Below are positions 1 through 6,537 of a stretch of DNA of 7,357 nt, piece by piece (the stretch's first letter is position 1; every line of letters starts with the position of its first letter). The stretch is from Gammaproteobacteria bacterium (lineage in GTDB: Bacteria > Pseudomonadota > Gammaproteobacteria > DSM-16500): positions 1 through 7,357 of the forward strand of contig SCTP01000316.1 in NCBI GenBank assembly GCA_004322325.1, given 5' to 3'. The notes under the pieces were generated by a model. That model had not been told where the DNA came from and ran no database searches. It saw nothing but the letters and a program-made list of their open reading frames with translations. Both the position numbers and the translations under genes were made by a program.

Positions 1-1
1 A

Positions 2-418
2 TCACAAAAACGCACTCATCAGATAACCAGTCATGCCTGCAAAAGTAAATCGCATTATATTACCAACAACCGCGTCGTAAGCGTTTTTGTGATTCCAATA
101 GGATGGAGATGGTAATGTGTTAACTAGATTTATTAATAATGCAAAAATAAATTGACAAATTATGGATTCCCAAATTAATTTCTTTGCTAGATTTGGCCCA
201 TATAACTCAACAAAAATACTGCTCCAAAAAAATGAAAATGTATAAATTAATGTTGATCCTGGTACTGAAAAAGGTCCAAGTAATACAATTTTATATGCCA
301 TAATTGTTGAGGCGAGAAGAAGCGTTAAATAAATTAAAGCAACAATCCTCATGTATTTAAAATTTCTATTTTCGAAATTTATCAAATTGAAAAATTTACT
401 GTCCAATTTTGTTTGCAT
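2..418 (-). CDS. VUT/YhhQ-family queuosine precursor transporter, prematurely terminated (possible pseudogene)
   Basis: The family (Vut_1, E. coli YhhQ) are inner-membrane proteins that import queuosine precursors such as preQ0/preQ1 for tRNA modification. The product has a short polar N-terminus and about four hydrophobic segments (roughly residues 24-42, 49-70, 81-98 and 117-137). The family-type ELYG motif is at 71-74, a LPSPSYW-like loop at 102-108, and a GYLMSAF segment at 131-137. Family members usually have about 200-240 residues and six or more membrane segments. Here a TGA stop at positions 2-4 ends the protein at 138, just after a run of five T (A6-A10 on the plus strand), so a frameshift or nonsense change is likely. 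The acidic residue usually found a few positions before ELYG is replaced (SSIFVELYG). The start lies 2 bases after the stop of the upstream gene and has only a weak ribosome-binding site, which suggests translational coupling. Family assignment is fairly firm; function of this copy is doubtful. Confidence 0.72.
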   Translation of the reverse strand: MQTKLDSKFFNLINFENRNFKYMRIVALIYLTLLLASTIMAYKIVLLGPFSVPGSTLIYTFSFFWSSIFVELYGPNLAKKLIWESIICQFIFALLINLVNTLPSPSYWNHKNAYDAVVGNIMRFTFAGMTGYLMSAFL

Positions 419-420
419 TT

Positions 421-918
421 TTAATTACCAAAATCATTAATAAGTTGTTCTTGAACCGCGGTTGAAACAATATTAATTATATCTTTTAAATCAAAACAAC
501 TTAATAACAATGAATCAGAATATAACTCGCGAGCTGTTTTTCTTATCTCCCAAGACGTATCTGCACTTTGCAGAACATATACAGTTTGGTTATCATGGAA
601 TTCTTGTTTTTTAATAAAAATTTTTTCTTTAGTTTGATTAGATAATTTCTCTGCGTTCTTAATTGCACAAAATGTTATCGCTCTTACGTCTTCCTGTGAA
701 AATTCTCTTAACATTTCGTTTTGAACTACCAACTCTTCTGGCAAATATTCGATTGGTAAAGGTGATTTAATGGTATTAATAGCAACTAATAAAATATTTT
801 TTCCATCTTGATTTCTCTCTATTCCTACTACCTTGCATCTGTGTATTTGAGACCTGTTAAGAAGTTCAGTATAACTTTTTAACCATCTCGATAATTTCCC
901 TTTTGCTGTTTCACTCAT
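421..918 (-). CDS. Hypothetical protein, 165 residues, family not recognised
   Basis: I do not recognise this protein. It is soluble-looking, with no signal peptide or membrane segment. The pattern is mixed alpha/beta: an amphipathic N-terminal helix (about 1-22), a strand-like stretch RCKVVGIE (27-34) and ILLVAIN (42-48), then a Pro/Glu-rich link with LPEELV (59-64). A helix with FSQEDVRAIT (73-82) follows, then strand-like IFIKKQEF (100-107) and TVYVLQS (112-118), and a helical C-terminus. The ATG at 918 has a good Shine-Dalgarno sequence (AGGA, 928-931, spacer 9). It lies 21 bases after the asparaginase stop and 2 bases before the VUT transporter, so it is almost certainly co-transcribed with both. 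It is very AT-rich (16 G+C of 60 in 481-540). Reading-frame integrity, the ribosome-binding site and operon position support a real gene; no function can be assigned. Confidence 0.75.
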   Translation of the reverse strand: MSETAKGKLSRWLKSYTELLNRSQIHRCKVVGIERNQDGKNILLVAINTIKSPLPIEYLPEELVVQNEMLREFSQEDVRAITFCAIKNAEKLSNQTKEKIFIKKQEFHDNQTVYVLQSADTSWEIRKTARELYSDSLLLSCFDLKDIINIVSTAVQEQLINDFGN

Positions 919-939
919 ATTTTACTATCCTAATTAAAA

Positions 940-1941
940 TCAATATTCAAAAAAATATTCTTGGATTTTACTTTGCTCACTAGTTTTAGTTAACGCAACA
1001 GACAATAAGATTCTTGCCTTTTGTGGACTTAACATGCCTCCAGCTATAAAGCCATATTTATCATCTACCCCCGGATCACGGTTAATTATACCTTGACCTG
1101 TCCTTGAGCACCTGACTACTACAATACCTTTTGCAACCGCCTTAGCAAGTGACTCATTAATTATTTTCGACTGGTATCCTGCTCCCATGCCAGCACTAAT
1201 AATACCTTTGACTCCTTTTGCAATCGCAGCTTCAATAAACGTTGGCTGTATTCCAATGTGCCCATAAATAACACATACTTCTGGTAAGGTACTTAAATCA
1301 TCAATATCAAAATCACTTAAATAAGTATGTTTATATGAGTTGGTGGTACAAAAATAAGGATAATTTCCTTTCAGATATCCTAATAATGCGAATTCATTTC
1401 CTGAAAAAGCATTGGAGATAGACGGATTTATTTTTATTACATCTCTGGCTGTATAAATGCAATCGTTGAATGTGAGTAGAACACCGCGTCCTTTTGATTG
1501 GTTGGAAGAGGCGAGAATGATGGCATTAAATAAGTTTCTTATTCCATCGAATCCAAGAGAAGTCGCTGGTTTTAATGAGCCTGTGTAAATAATAGGAGTT
1601 TCACTTCTCATAAGGATATTCGTAAAGTAGGAAGCTTCTTCAATACAATTTGTTCCCTGAGCCACTACAATCCCATCATATTTATTACCAATGAGCATTT
1701 TAATTTTTTTCGTCGTGTTTATTAGATCATCATCATAAATTTCATGACTGATTTGCTGAGAAAATTGCTCTGCTAATATTTCTACTGAGTCATGAGGCAA
1801 GGGAAGATTAGTCAGATAGCTTTTGATATCAATTTCTGGACGATTATAAAATTCATGCTCATTGTCTTTCTGAGTACATGAAATAGTGCCGCCTAATGCC
1901 AGTACAAATACCTTTTTCTTAACAGTTACTCCCGAAACCAT
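940..1941 (-). CDS. Type II-like L-asparaginase family protein with altered active site
   Basis: Asparaginases hydrolyse L-asparagine to aspartate and ammonia. The protein aligns by eye along the whole length of E. coli AnsB, including LALGGTIS (14-21), TGSLKPATS (120-128), ARDVIKINP (165-173), and YGFIAGGMLSPQKARILL (296-313). At 333 residues the length is normal. The nucleophile Thr19, second Thr97 and catalytic Lys170 are present. The second signature, normally HGTDT, reads QGTNC (95-99), so the triad Asp is Asn98. The GNGN motif has become GAGY (Tyr256), and the position of AnsB Glu283 appears to be Gly291. There is no signal peptide, so it is probably cytoplasmic despite resembling the periplasmic type. 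The start has a strong Shine-Dalgarno (GAGGA, 1949-1953, spacer 7) overlapping the permease stop. The gene is AT-rich (17 G+C of 60 in 1381-1440). The fold is confident; the activity and substrate are uncertain. Confidence 0.9.
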   Translation of the reverse strand: MVSGVTVKKKVFVLALGGTISCTQKDNEHEFYNRPEIDIKSYLTNLPLPHDSVEILAEQFSQQISHEIYDDDLINTTKKIKMLIGNKYDGIVVAQGTNCIEEASYFTNILMRSETPIIYTGSLKPATSLGFDGIRNLFNAIILASSNQSKGRGVLLTFNDCIYTARDVIKINPSISNAFSGNEFALLGYLKGNYPYFCTTNSYKHTYLSDFDIDDLSTLPEVCVIYGHIGIQPTFIEAAIAKGVKGIISAGMGAGYQSKIINESLAKAVAKGIVVVRCSRTGQGIINRDPGVDDKYGFIAGGMLSPQKARILLSVALTKTSEQSKIQEYFFEY

Positions 1942-1948
1942 TCTAATT

Positions 1949-1953
1949 TCCTC
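1949..1953 (-). promoter_or_regulatory. Shine-Dalgarno of the asparaginase gene, overlapping the permease stop
   Basis: GAGGA on the minus strand lies 7 bases before the ATG at 1941 and touches the permease stop codon (TAG, 1953-1955). It fixes the asparaginase start and implies that the two genes share a transcript, because the 11-base gap leaves no room for a promoter outside coding sequence. Confidence 0.75.
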
Positions 1954-3902
1954 TAAACCCGCATCGGCAAAATCACCAACTCTTTCCCTTGTAAATGCAA
2001 ATTGCGCTGCAATGTCAGTGGTGTTTCGTTATGCAAAATACGCGTGATCCAATTATCTTTATCGAAAATCAATTTACTGGAGAAGAAAATGCAGTTGGAA
2101 TATTTTCTACTTGCTTCTTCTGCTAATTTTGATAATTCTTCCACGGTATCTGTTCCAAACGCCTCATACGCTTCAGCTGCAATGCCATATTGATGACAAT
2201 AATCGACAAAATATTGTAGATTTTCATTCACCTTATCACGCATTTTTTCTAATTCTTCCTGGCCCGCAAAACTTTCTACATCCACAATCCCAGCGCTTAA
2301 AAACACGAAATTTTTAAAATGGCGCGGAAACATACGAATAACGTTTAACAAGGTATGCATCGCCACCCCTTGGCTTTTGCCCACTAAAATAACCGCTGTA
2401 GGTTGTTGTGGATCCATCGGGATGGGGTTTAAGGGATGAACAATCGGTTGTTTTAATTGAATATCTAACTGAACCAGTTTTTTATTAAAAAGATGATAAT
2501 GACGTTTGATGAGTAAGCAAATGCAAATGACCGTGCAGGTGACCACCACCGTGAGCCAGCCGCCGGATTCAAATTTAGAAATTAACGTGACGCAAAGAAT
2601 ACTGCTCGTGATGGCGAAGGCAAAGAAAGAAAATAACAAGCGAAAAAACCAATAAGGCGACGCTTTGCGCCGATGCCGTGCCCAATAAACACACATACCA
2701 AAAAGTGATAAGGAAAAGGTAACAAATACATTGATACTGTATAGCACGACTAATAAAGAGACTTTGCCACGGCACCACAATAGAATGCCTAAAGCAAAAA
2801 TACCAAATAAAATTAAACCGTTTTGAATGACTAATCGAGTGGAAAGATGGCGAAAACGATTCGGCATCCACCCATCGATGGCCATATTCGCTAATACACT
2901 GGGGCCAGCGAGAAAACCTGTGTTGGCAGCGACGAATAGTAATCCGCCTTCTAAAAGTAAGGTAATCAGAAGTAATACTTTTCCTGTTTCTGAATCGCCC
3001 AAAATAGAGTGAAAAACGACAGCGTTTAATGTTTGCCCGACCACTGGTTTAGGCGCCCATAATAGGTAAAGCAAAATAATACCGGCGGCTACCACGCTTA
3101 ACGAAATGGCCATGTAAAGCATCGTCCATTTACCTGTCATCACACGGGGTTCACGTAATCGGTTGACGTTGTTGGAAACAGCCTCAAGACCAGTGTAAGT
3201 ACCGCTACCGAGTGAGTAAGCATGTAAGATCAGGGCTAGGACAGGGATCCAACCGACGGCGGCAATCGTGTTGTTTGTTTCTTCGAGGGTTTGCGGGATG
3301 ATGAGTGATAAGCCTTTATGATGGGCACCGATGCCGTAGACGATCAAACCAATATGAATGATAAAAAAGCCTAAAAAAATGGGCATTAATAACTTGATGG
3401 ATTCTTTCATGCCACGCATATTGAGAATGAGTAAAGCAAAAATCAAGGCGACTTCGGCAAGTAGTTTGTAAGCTAATAAATGCACGGGCAATAAACTAAA
3501 CACAGCATCCATCGCGCTGGCGGTTGAAACAGCAATGGTGAGAGTATAGTCAACGATTAAGGCGGCGCCTGAAATTAAGCCGACATGAGCGCCTAATAAT
3601 TGAGAGGCAACTTTGTAACCGCCACCACCGCTAGGAAAGAGCTCAATCACCTGGTTATAACCGACAGCGATCACAAATACAGTGATAGCCGTCGCGATCG
3701 CAATGTATAAAGCAAAATGCGTATGGGGGCCTAAGGCGATATACGCTTCTTCAGGACCGTAACATGAAGAGGATAAACCGTCAGCTCCTAAGCCTACCCA
3801 GGCAAGGAATGCAATTAACGAGACATGCCGTAAAATTTGCGGATTAAATGGATTGAGTGGATGTCCAATAATAATTTGTTTAATTCGTTTTGTTAAAGGC
3901 AT
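1953..3902 (-). CDS. KimA-like APC-superfamily permease with cytoplasmic C-terminal domain (probable proton-coupled K+ or cation importer)
   Basis: The product is a 649-residue inner-membrane transporter with about 12 hydrophobic segments up to about residue 466, then a soluble alpha/beta domain of about 180 residues (AVILVGKSQG near 503-512). Conserved pieces are GADGLSSSCYGPEE (39-52), PSGGGGYKVASQLLG (90-104), LIVDYTLTIAVS (115-126), and YTGLEAVSNN (236-245). These closely follow Bacillus subtilis KimA, a K+/H+ symporter. Residues I recall as K+ ligands or coupling residues in KimA (D36, Y43, D117, Y118, T121, S125, T230, E233) have counterparts D41, Y48, D118, Y119, T122, S126, T237 and E240. 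Routine annotation would call it an amino acid permease, and an amino acid substrate remains possible. I start it at the ATG at 3902 because AAGGA (3910-3914) lies 7 bases upstream. The frame is open up to a TTG at 3965 (670 residues), but that start and the ATG at 3926 lack a good site. It follows the dehydrogenase by 63 bases. Confidence 0.85.
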   Translation of the reverse strand: MPLTKRIKQIIIGHPLNPFNPQILRHVSLIAFLAWVGLGADGLSSSCYGPEEAYIALGPHTHFALYIAIATAITVFVIAVGYNQVIELFPSGGGGYKVASQLLGAHVGLISGAALIVDYTLTIAVSTASAMDAVFSLLPVHLLAYKLLAEVALIFALLILNMRGMKESIKLLMPIFLGFFIIHIGLIVYGIGAHHKGLSLIIPQTLEETNNTIAAVGWIPVLALILHAYSLGSGTYTGLEAVSNNVNRLREPRVMTGKWTMLYMAISLSVVAAGIILLYLLWAPKPVVGQTLNAVVFHSILGDSETGKVLLLITLLLEGGLLFVAANTGFLAGPSVLANMAIDGWMPNRFRHLSTRLVIQNGLILFGIFALGILLWCRGKVSLLVVLYSINVFVTFSLSLFGMCVYWARHRRKASPYWFFRLLFSFFAFAITSSILCVTLISKFESGGWLTVVVTCTVICICLLIKRHYHLFNKKLVQLDIQLKQPIVHPLNPIPMDPQQPTAVILVGKSQGVAMHTLLNVIRMFPRHFKNFVFLSAGIVDVESFAGQEELEKMRDKVNENLQYFVDYCHQYGIAAEAYEAFGTDTVEELSKLAEEASRKYSNCIFFSSKLIFDKDNWITRILHNETPLTLQRNLHLQGKELVILPMRV

Positions 3903-3909
3903 GGGTAAA

Positions 3910-3914
3910 TCCTT
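3910..3914 (-). promoter_or_regulatory. Shine-Dalgarno that decides the permease start
   Basis: AAGGA on the minus strand, 7 bases before the ATG at 3902, is the only well-spaced ribosome-binding site near the 5' end of the permease. The resulting N-terminus (MPLTKRIKQ) leads into a short basic stretch before the first membrane segment, as I would expect for this family. The longer versions add about 21 residues with no visible function. Confidence 0.6.
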
Positions 3915-3927
3915 GCTTCGGGACATT

Positions 3928-3933
3928 ATTATA
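3928..3933 (-). promoter_or_regulatory. Candidate -10 box (TATAAT) between dehydrogenase and permease
   Basis: A perfect TATAAT on the minus strand lies in the 63-base AT-rich gap. It is placed so that transcription would begin about 20 bases before the permease ATG at 3902 and just ahead of its Shine-Dalgarno. No convincing -35 box is seen: the hexamer at 17-base spacing is TATCTT. It may be chance in AT-rich DNA, or an internal promoter that lets the permease be expressed apart from the dehydrogenase. Confidence 0.25.
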
Positions 3934-3965
3934 TAAACTTTCTGATTACTAAGATATACCACCAA

Positions 3966-4730
3966 CTATTTTTCTTGCATCCGTAATGCGCCATCTAAAC
4001 GGATAACTTCTCCGTTTAACATCACATTTTCAATGATGTGTTGAGCGAGGAAAGCGAATTCGTCCGGACGGGCTAGTCGTTTGGGGAAGGGGACAGAGGC
4101 TTCCAAGGAGGCACGGGCTTCAGGCGTGATTTTTTGAAACATCGGCGTATCAACAAGACCCGGCGCAATCGTCATGACTCGAATGCCGAATCGCGCTAAT
4201 TCGCGTGCAGCGGGGAGAGTGAGCGAAACGATACCGCCTTTGGAAGCGCTGTAGGCGGCTTGGCCGATTTGCCCTTCAAAGGCAGCGACAGAAGCGGTAT
4301 TAATGATGACACCGCGCTCGCCTGTCTCTTCCAGAGCAGACAAGGGAGTCATGGCAGCGGCAGCGAGACGCATGACGTTGAAGGTGCCGATCAAATTAAT
4401 GTCGATGACTTTGCGAAATTCATCAAGCGGCATCGGCCCTTGTTGGCCTACTAAGCGTTTGCCATGAACAATTCCTGCACAGTTAACGCAAATTCGGGCT
4501 GGGCCATGATGACGTTGGGCTTCCATCAGGGCTTGTTCCACACTTTCAGGGCTGGTGACATCGCAGTGAATGGCTAGCGCTTGAATTTCATCTGCTAATT
4601 TTTTAGCCGCTTCTTGATTTAAGTCTAGTAAAGCCACTTTGGCACCCAATTGGCCTAATCGTCGTGCCGTGGCAGCGCCCATCCCAGATGCTCCACCGGT
4701 GATAATCGCTGCGCCATGTTTAATTTGCAT
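3966..4730 (-). CDS. HSD10-type short-chain dehydrogenase (3-hydroxyacyl-CoA / 2-methyl-3-hydroxybutyryl-CoA dehydrogenase)
   Basis: This classical SDR of 254 residues closely resembles human HSD17B10 (HADH type 2), which oxidises short and branched 3-hydroxyacyl-CoAs with NAD+ in isoleucine and fatty-acid breakdown. Visible features are the dinucleotide motif TGGASGMG (11-18), Asp36 ending strand 2 (NAD+ preference), NCAG (83-86), Asn112, and the catalytic Ser147, Tyr160 and Lys164. The stretches [20 protein letters not shown] (144-163) and [15 protein letters not shown] (238-252) are near-identical to the HSD10 group and separate it from FabG. It is cytoplasmic and complete. The ATG has AAGGAA (4737-4742) 6 bases upstream. 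It is the first gene of the leftward series and diverges from etfBA, which fits a joint role in acyl-CoA oxidation. It is GC-richer (33 of 60 in 4081-4140) than the genes at the far end. Family is certain; the exact acyl-CoA substrate is inferred. Confidence 0.93.
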   Translation of the reverse strand: MQIKHGAAIITGGASGMGAATARRLGQLGAKVALLDLNQEAAKKLADEIQALAIHCDVTSPESVEQALMEAQRHHGPARICVNCAGIVHGKRLVGQQGPMPLDEFRKVIDINLIGTFNVMRLAAAAMTPLSALEETGERGVIINTASVAAFEGQIGQAAYSASKGGIVSLTLPAARELARFGIRVMTIAPGLVDTPMFQKITPEARASLEASVPFPKRLARPDEFAFLAQHIIENVMLNGEVIRLDGALRMQEK

Positions 4731-4766
4731 GGTAAGTTCCTTGTGACATTGTTTCTCTTAGGAGGG

Positions 4767-4780
4767 TGATGATAACATCA
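4767..4780. promoter_or_regulatory. Inverted repeat TGATG-N4-CATCA, candidate operator
   Basis: Perfect 5-base arms (4767-4771 and 4776-4780) around ATAA sit in the middle of the divergent intergenic region. They overlap the best rightward -10 and a leftward -35-like hexamer, the placement expected for a repressor acting on both transcripts. The arms are short, so chance is possible, and no known regulator consensus (for example FadR or PsrA) is recognised. Confidence 0.3.
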
Positions 4781-4797
4781 ACGCATTGTTTTTACAT

Positions 4798-4801
4798 GGA
4801 G
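4798..4801 (+). promoter_or_regulatory. Shine-Dalgarno of etfB
   Basis: GGAG lies 7 bases before the ATG at 4809. A second purine stretch, AGAGG (4804-4808), abuts the ATG and is too close to serve. This supports the chosen start, which yields the usual EtfB N-terminus [10 protein letters not shown]. Confidence 0.6.
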
Positions 4802-4808
4802 TGAGAGG

Positions 4809-5555
4809 ATGAAAATTCTCGTCGCGATAAAAAGAGTCATCGATTATCAGGTTTCAATTCGCATTAAATCGGATGGATCAGGCGTGGAGACAAGCCATGT
4901 CAAAATGTCGATGAACCCGTTTGATGAAATTGCCATCGAGGAAGCGGTTCGCCTGAAAGAGAAAGGGATCGCAAATGAAATCATTGTGATTTCTATCGGT
5001 AACGATGCCTGCCAAGAGACGCTGCGTACGGCACTCGCGATGGGAGCTGATCGCGCCATTTTAGTGAAAACGGAACAAGAAGTTCAGCCGTTAGCGGTAG
5101 CTAAAGTGCTCAAAGTCATGGTGGAGCAAGAATCGCCACAGTTGGTGATTGTTGGTAAACAAGCCATTGATACAGATGATAATCAAGTCGGCCAAATGTT
5201 AGCGGCGTTATTAAATTGGCCGCAAGGTACATTTGCTTCTAAAATAGAGGTTCATGGGAATGGGGTTAGTGTCACACGAGAAGTTGATGGTGGATTAGAA
5301 ACTTTATTTCTCACTTTACCTGCTGTGATTACCACGGATTTACGTTTAAATGAACCACGTTATATTTCTTTGCCGAATATTGTTCAAGCGAAACGTAAGC
5401 CATTAACAGTCGTGTTAGCGGAGACGTTGAATGTGGATCTAGCGTCACGCATCAAACTCGTTCAGGTGGCGCTGCCAGAAAAACGTCGTGCAGGAGAGCG
5501 TATTGAAGATGCGGCGAAGTTAGTCGCGCGTTTAAAGGAAAAACAGGTGATCTGA
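4809..5555 (+). CDS. etfB: Electron transfer flavoprotein, beta subunit
   Basis: EtfB pairs with EtfA to form the soluble FAD/AMP heterodimer that carries electrons from acyl-CoA and related dehydrogenases to ETF:quinone oxidoreductase. The 248-residue length is typical. The N-terminus [13 protein letters not shown] is canonical, followed by [17 protein letters not shown] (36-52) and the AMP-site segment [16 protein letters not shown] (115-130). The family signature runs from [12 protein letters not shown] through [16 protein letters not shown] to [12 protein letters not shown] (about 155-198). The recognition-loop region includes LRLNEPRY. This is the group I (mitochondrial-type) ETF of aerobic fatty-acid and amino-acid oxidation, not the FixA type. 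Its stop overlaps the etfA start by one base (TGATG), so the subunits are translationally coupled. The divergent HSD10-type dehydrogenase fits the same catabolic role. There are no anomalies. Confidence 0.97.
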   Translation: MKILVAIKRVIDYQVSIRIKSDGSGVETSHVKMSMNPFDEIAIEEAVRLKEKGIANEIIVISIGNDACQETLRTALAMGADRAILVKTEQEVQPLAVAKVLKVMVEQESPQLVIVGKQAIDTDDNQVGQMLAALLNWPQGTFASKIEVHGNGVSVTREVDGGLETLFLTLPAVITTDLRLNEPRYISLPNIVQAKRKPLTVVLAETLNVDLASRIKLVQVALPEKRRAGERIEDAAKLVARLKEKQVI

Positions 5556-6502
5556 TGAAAACATTAATCATTGCTGAACATGATAATCAAACATTAAAAT
5601 CTGCGACGTATCACACTGTTACAGCGGCACAATTCTTCAATCATCCTATTGATATTCTTGTCGTAGGTGCACATTGCCAAAAAGTGGCGGAGCAAGCTTG
5701 TTTATTAACGAATGTAGATACTGTTTTACTCGCCGATCATGATGTGTATGAACATCAGTTAGCTGAAAACGCAGCGGCCCTCATTGCGGACATAGGAAAA
5801 CAATATGATTACATTTTAACGGCAGCCACCACGTTTGGAAAAAATATCTTACCACGTGCGGCAGCTCTATTAGACGTCGCGATGGTCAGTGATGTCACTC
5901 ATATTATTTCAGCTGATACGTTTGTGCGGCCTATTTATGCGGGTAATGTCATGGCCACGGTGCAAGCGCACGATAAAATCAAAGTTCTTACCATTCGTAC
6001 CACCGCTTTTGCAGCGGCACAAGCAAATCAAGTAGCAAGTGCTAAGTTAGAAAAACTTTCTCACGTGATTCCGAATACTCTTTCTCGTTTTGAACATCAA
6101 ACCTTAACCCAATCGACACGTCCTGAACTCACTTCTGCTCGTGTGGTGATATCCGGTGGACGCGGATTAAAAAGTGCAGAAAATTTCAAACTGCTTGAAG
6201 CATTAGCTGATCGTTTAGGCGCAGCGATTGGTGCTTCACGTGCAGCAGTGGATGCCGGGTTTGCACCAAATGATTATCAAGTCGGCCAAACGGGTAAAGT
6301 CGTTGCACCTGATCTTTACATCGCTGTTGGCATTTCAGGCGCGATTCAGCATTTAGCTGGGATGAAAGATAGTAAGATCATTGTTGCTATTAATAAAGAT
6401 CCTGATGCACCGATTTTTCAAATTGCAGATTATGCGCTGGTTGGCGATTTATTCACGATTTTGCCTGCGCTCCAAGCGGAATTGGATAAAGTTTTACTAT
6501 AA
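5555..6502 (+). CDS. etfA: Electron transfer flavoprotein, alpha subunit
   Basis: EtfA is the FAD-binding partner of EtfB, and 315 residues is the normal length. The N-terminal domain (about 1-185) is the variable part shared with EtfB. The C-terminal FAD domain starts near [12 protein letters not shown] (200-211), followed by [11 protein letters not shown] (226-236), [20 protein letters not shown] (242-261), [12 protein letters not shown] (262-273) and [20 protein letters not shown] (279-298). Arg229, Thr246 and His266 match human ETFA Arg249, Thr266 and His286, which contact the flavin, so the cofactor site looks intact. The ATG overlaps the etfB stop by one base; AGGTGA at 5545-5550 may serve as ribosome-binding site, with a short spacer of 4. 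No terminator-like hairpin is seen in the 35 bases after the stop, so transcription probably continues into the next gene. Confidence 0.97.
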   Translation: MKTLIIAEHDNQTLKSATYHTVTAAQFFNHPIDILVVGAHCQKVAEQACLLTNVDTVLLADHDVYEHQLAENAAALIADIGKQYDYILTAATTFGKNILPRAAALLDVAMVSDVTHIISADTFVRPIYAGNVMATVQAHDKIKVLTIRTTAFAAAQANQVASAKLEKLSHVIPNTLSRFEHQTLTQSTRPELTSARVVISGGRGLKSAENFKLLEALADRLGAAIGASRAAVDAGFAPNDYQVGQTGKVVAPDLYIAVGISGAIQHLAGMKDSKIIVAINKDPDAPIFQIADYALVGDLFTILPALQAELDKVLL

Positions 6503-6525
6503 TAAAGAAAGAGAGGGCGTAAAAC

Positions 6526-6530
6526 GAGGA
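6526..6530 (+). promoter_or_regulatory. Shine-Dalgarno of the 147-residue orphan gene
   Basis: GAGGA lies 7 bases before the ATG at 6538. This strong, well-spaced site is a main reason to accept the following unrecognised reading frame as a real gene. Confidence 0.6.
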
Positions 6531-6537
6531 AACATCC

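Larger units (their letters stand above)
4731..4808. promoter_or_regulatory. Divergent intergenic control region between dehydrogenase and etfB
   Basis: These 78 bases must hold the leftward promoter of the dehydrogenase and the rightward promoter of etfBA. A weak rightward pair is TTGTTT (4749-4754), a 16-base spacer, and GATAAC (4771-4776). A leftward -35-like TTGATG lies at 4776-4781, but no good -10 follows at normal spacing. The octamer CATTGTTT occurs twice in the same orientation (4747-4754 and 4784-4791), on either side of a small inverted repeat. Promoter assignments are weak; the region's role follows from gene orientation. Confidence 0.6.

Noticed and set aside
419..441. Possible preQ1-type riboswitch before the queuosine-precursor transporter
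   Set aside because: Only 2 bases separate it from the upstream gene, leaving no leader, and no aptamer-like sequence is seen.
919..960. Repeated GAATATT at the end of the asparaginase gene as a possible terminator
   Set aside because: The repeat is direct and AT-only in effect, with no stable stem followed by a T run; the next gene starts 21 bases on with its own ribosome-binding site.
2002..2317. Two overlapping plus-strand open frames of about 63 and 68 codons
   Set aside because: They lie antisense inside the permease C-terminal domain, have no ribosome-binding site or family resemblance, and the opposite strand encodes a clear protein.
2575..3012. A 98-codon minus-strand frame (2575-2871) and a 61-codon plus-strand frame (2827-3012)
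   Set aside because: Both are out-of-frame shadows of the permease membrane domain; hydrophobic-looking residues in the first simply reflect the T-rich codons of the real frame.
4260..4454. A 64-codon plus-strand open frame inside the dehydrogenase
   Set aside because: It is antisense to the conserved active-site region of the SDR, and composition explains the open frame.
4847..5059. A 70-codon minus-strand open frame inside etfB
   Set aside because: It is antisense to highly conserved EtfB sequence, with no start signal.
6503..6537. Terminator between etfA and the orphan gene
   Set aside because: No inverted repeat with a T tract is present in the 35 bases; the sequence is purine-rich and leads into a Shine-Dalgarno.
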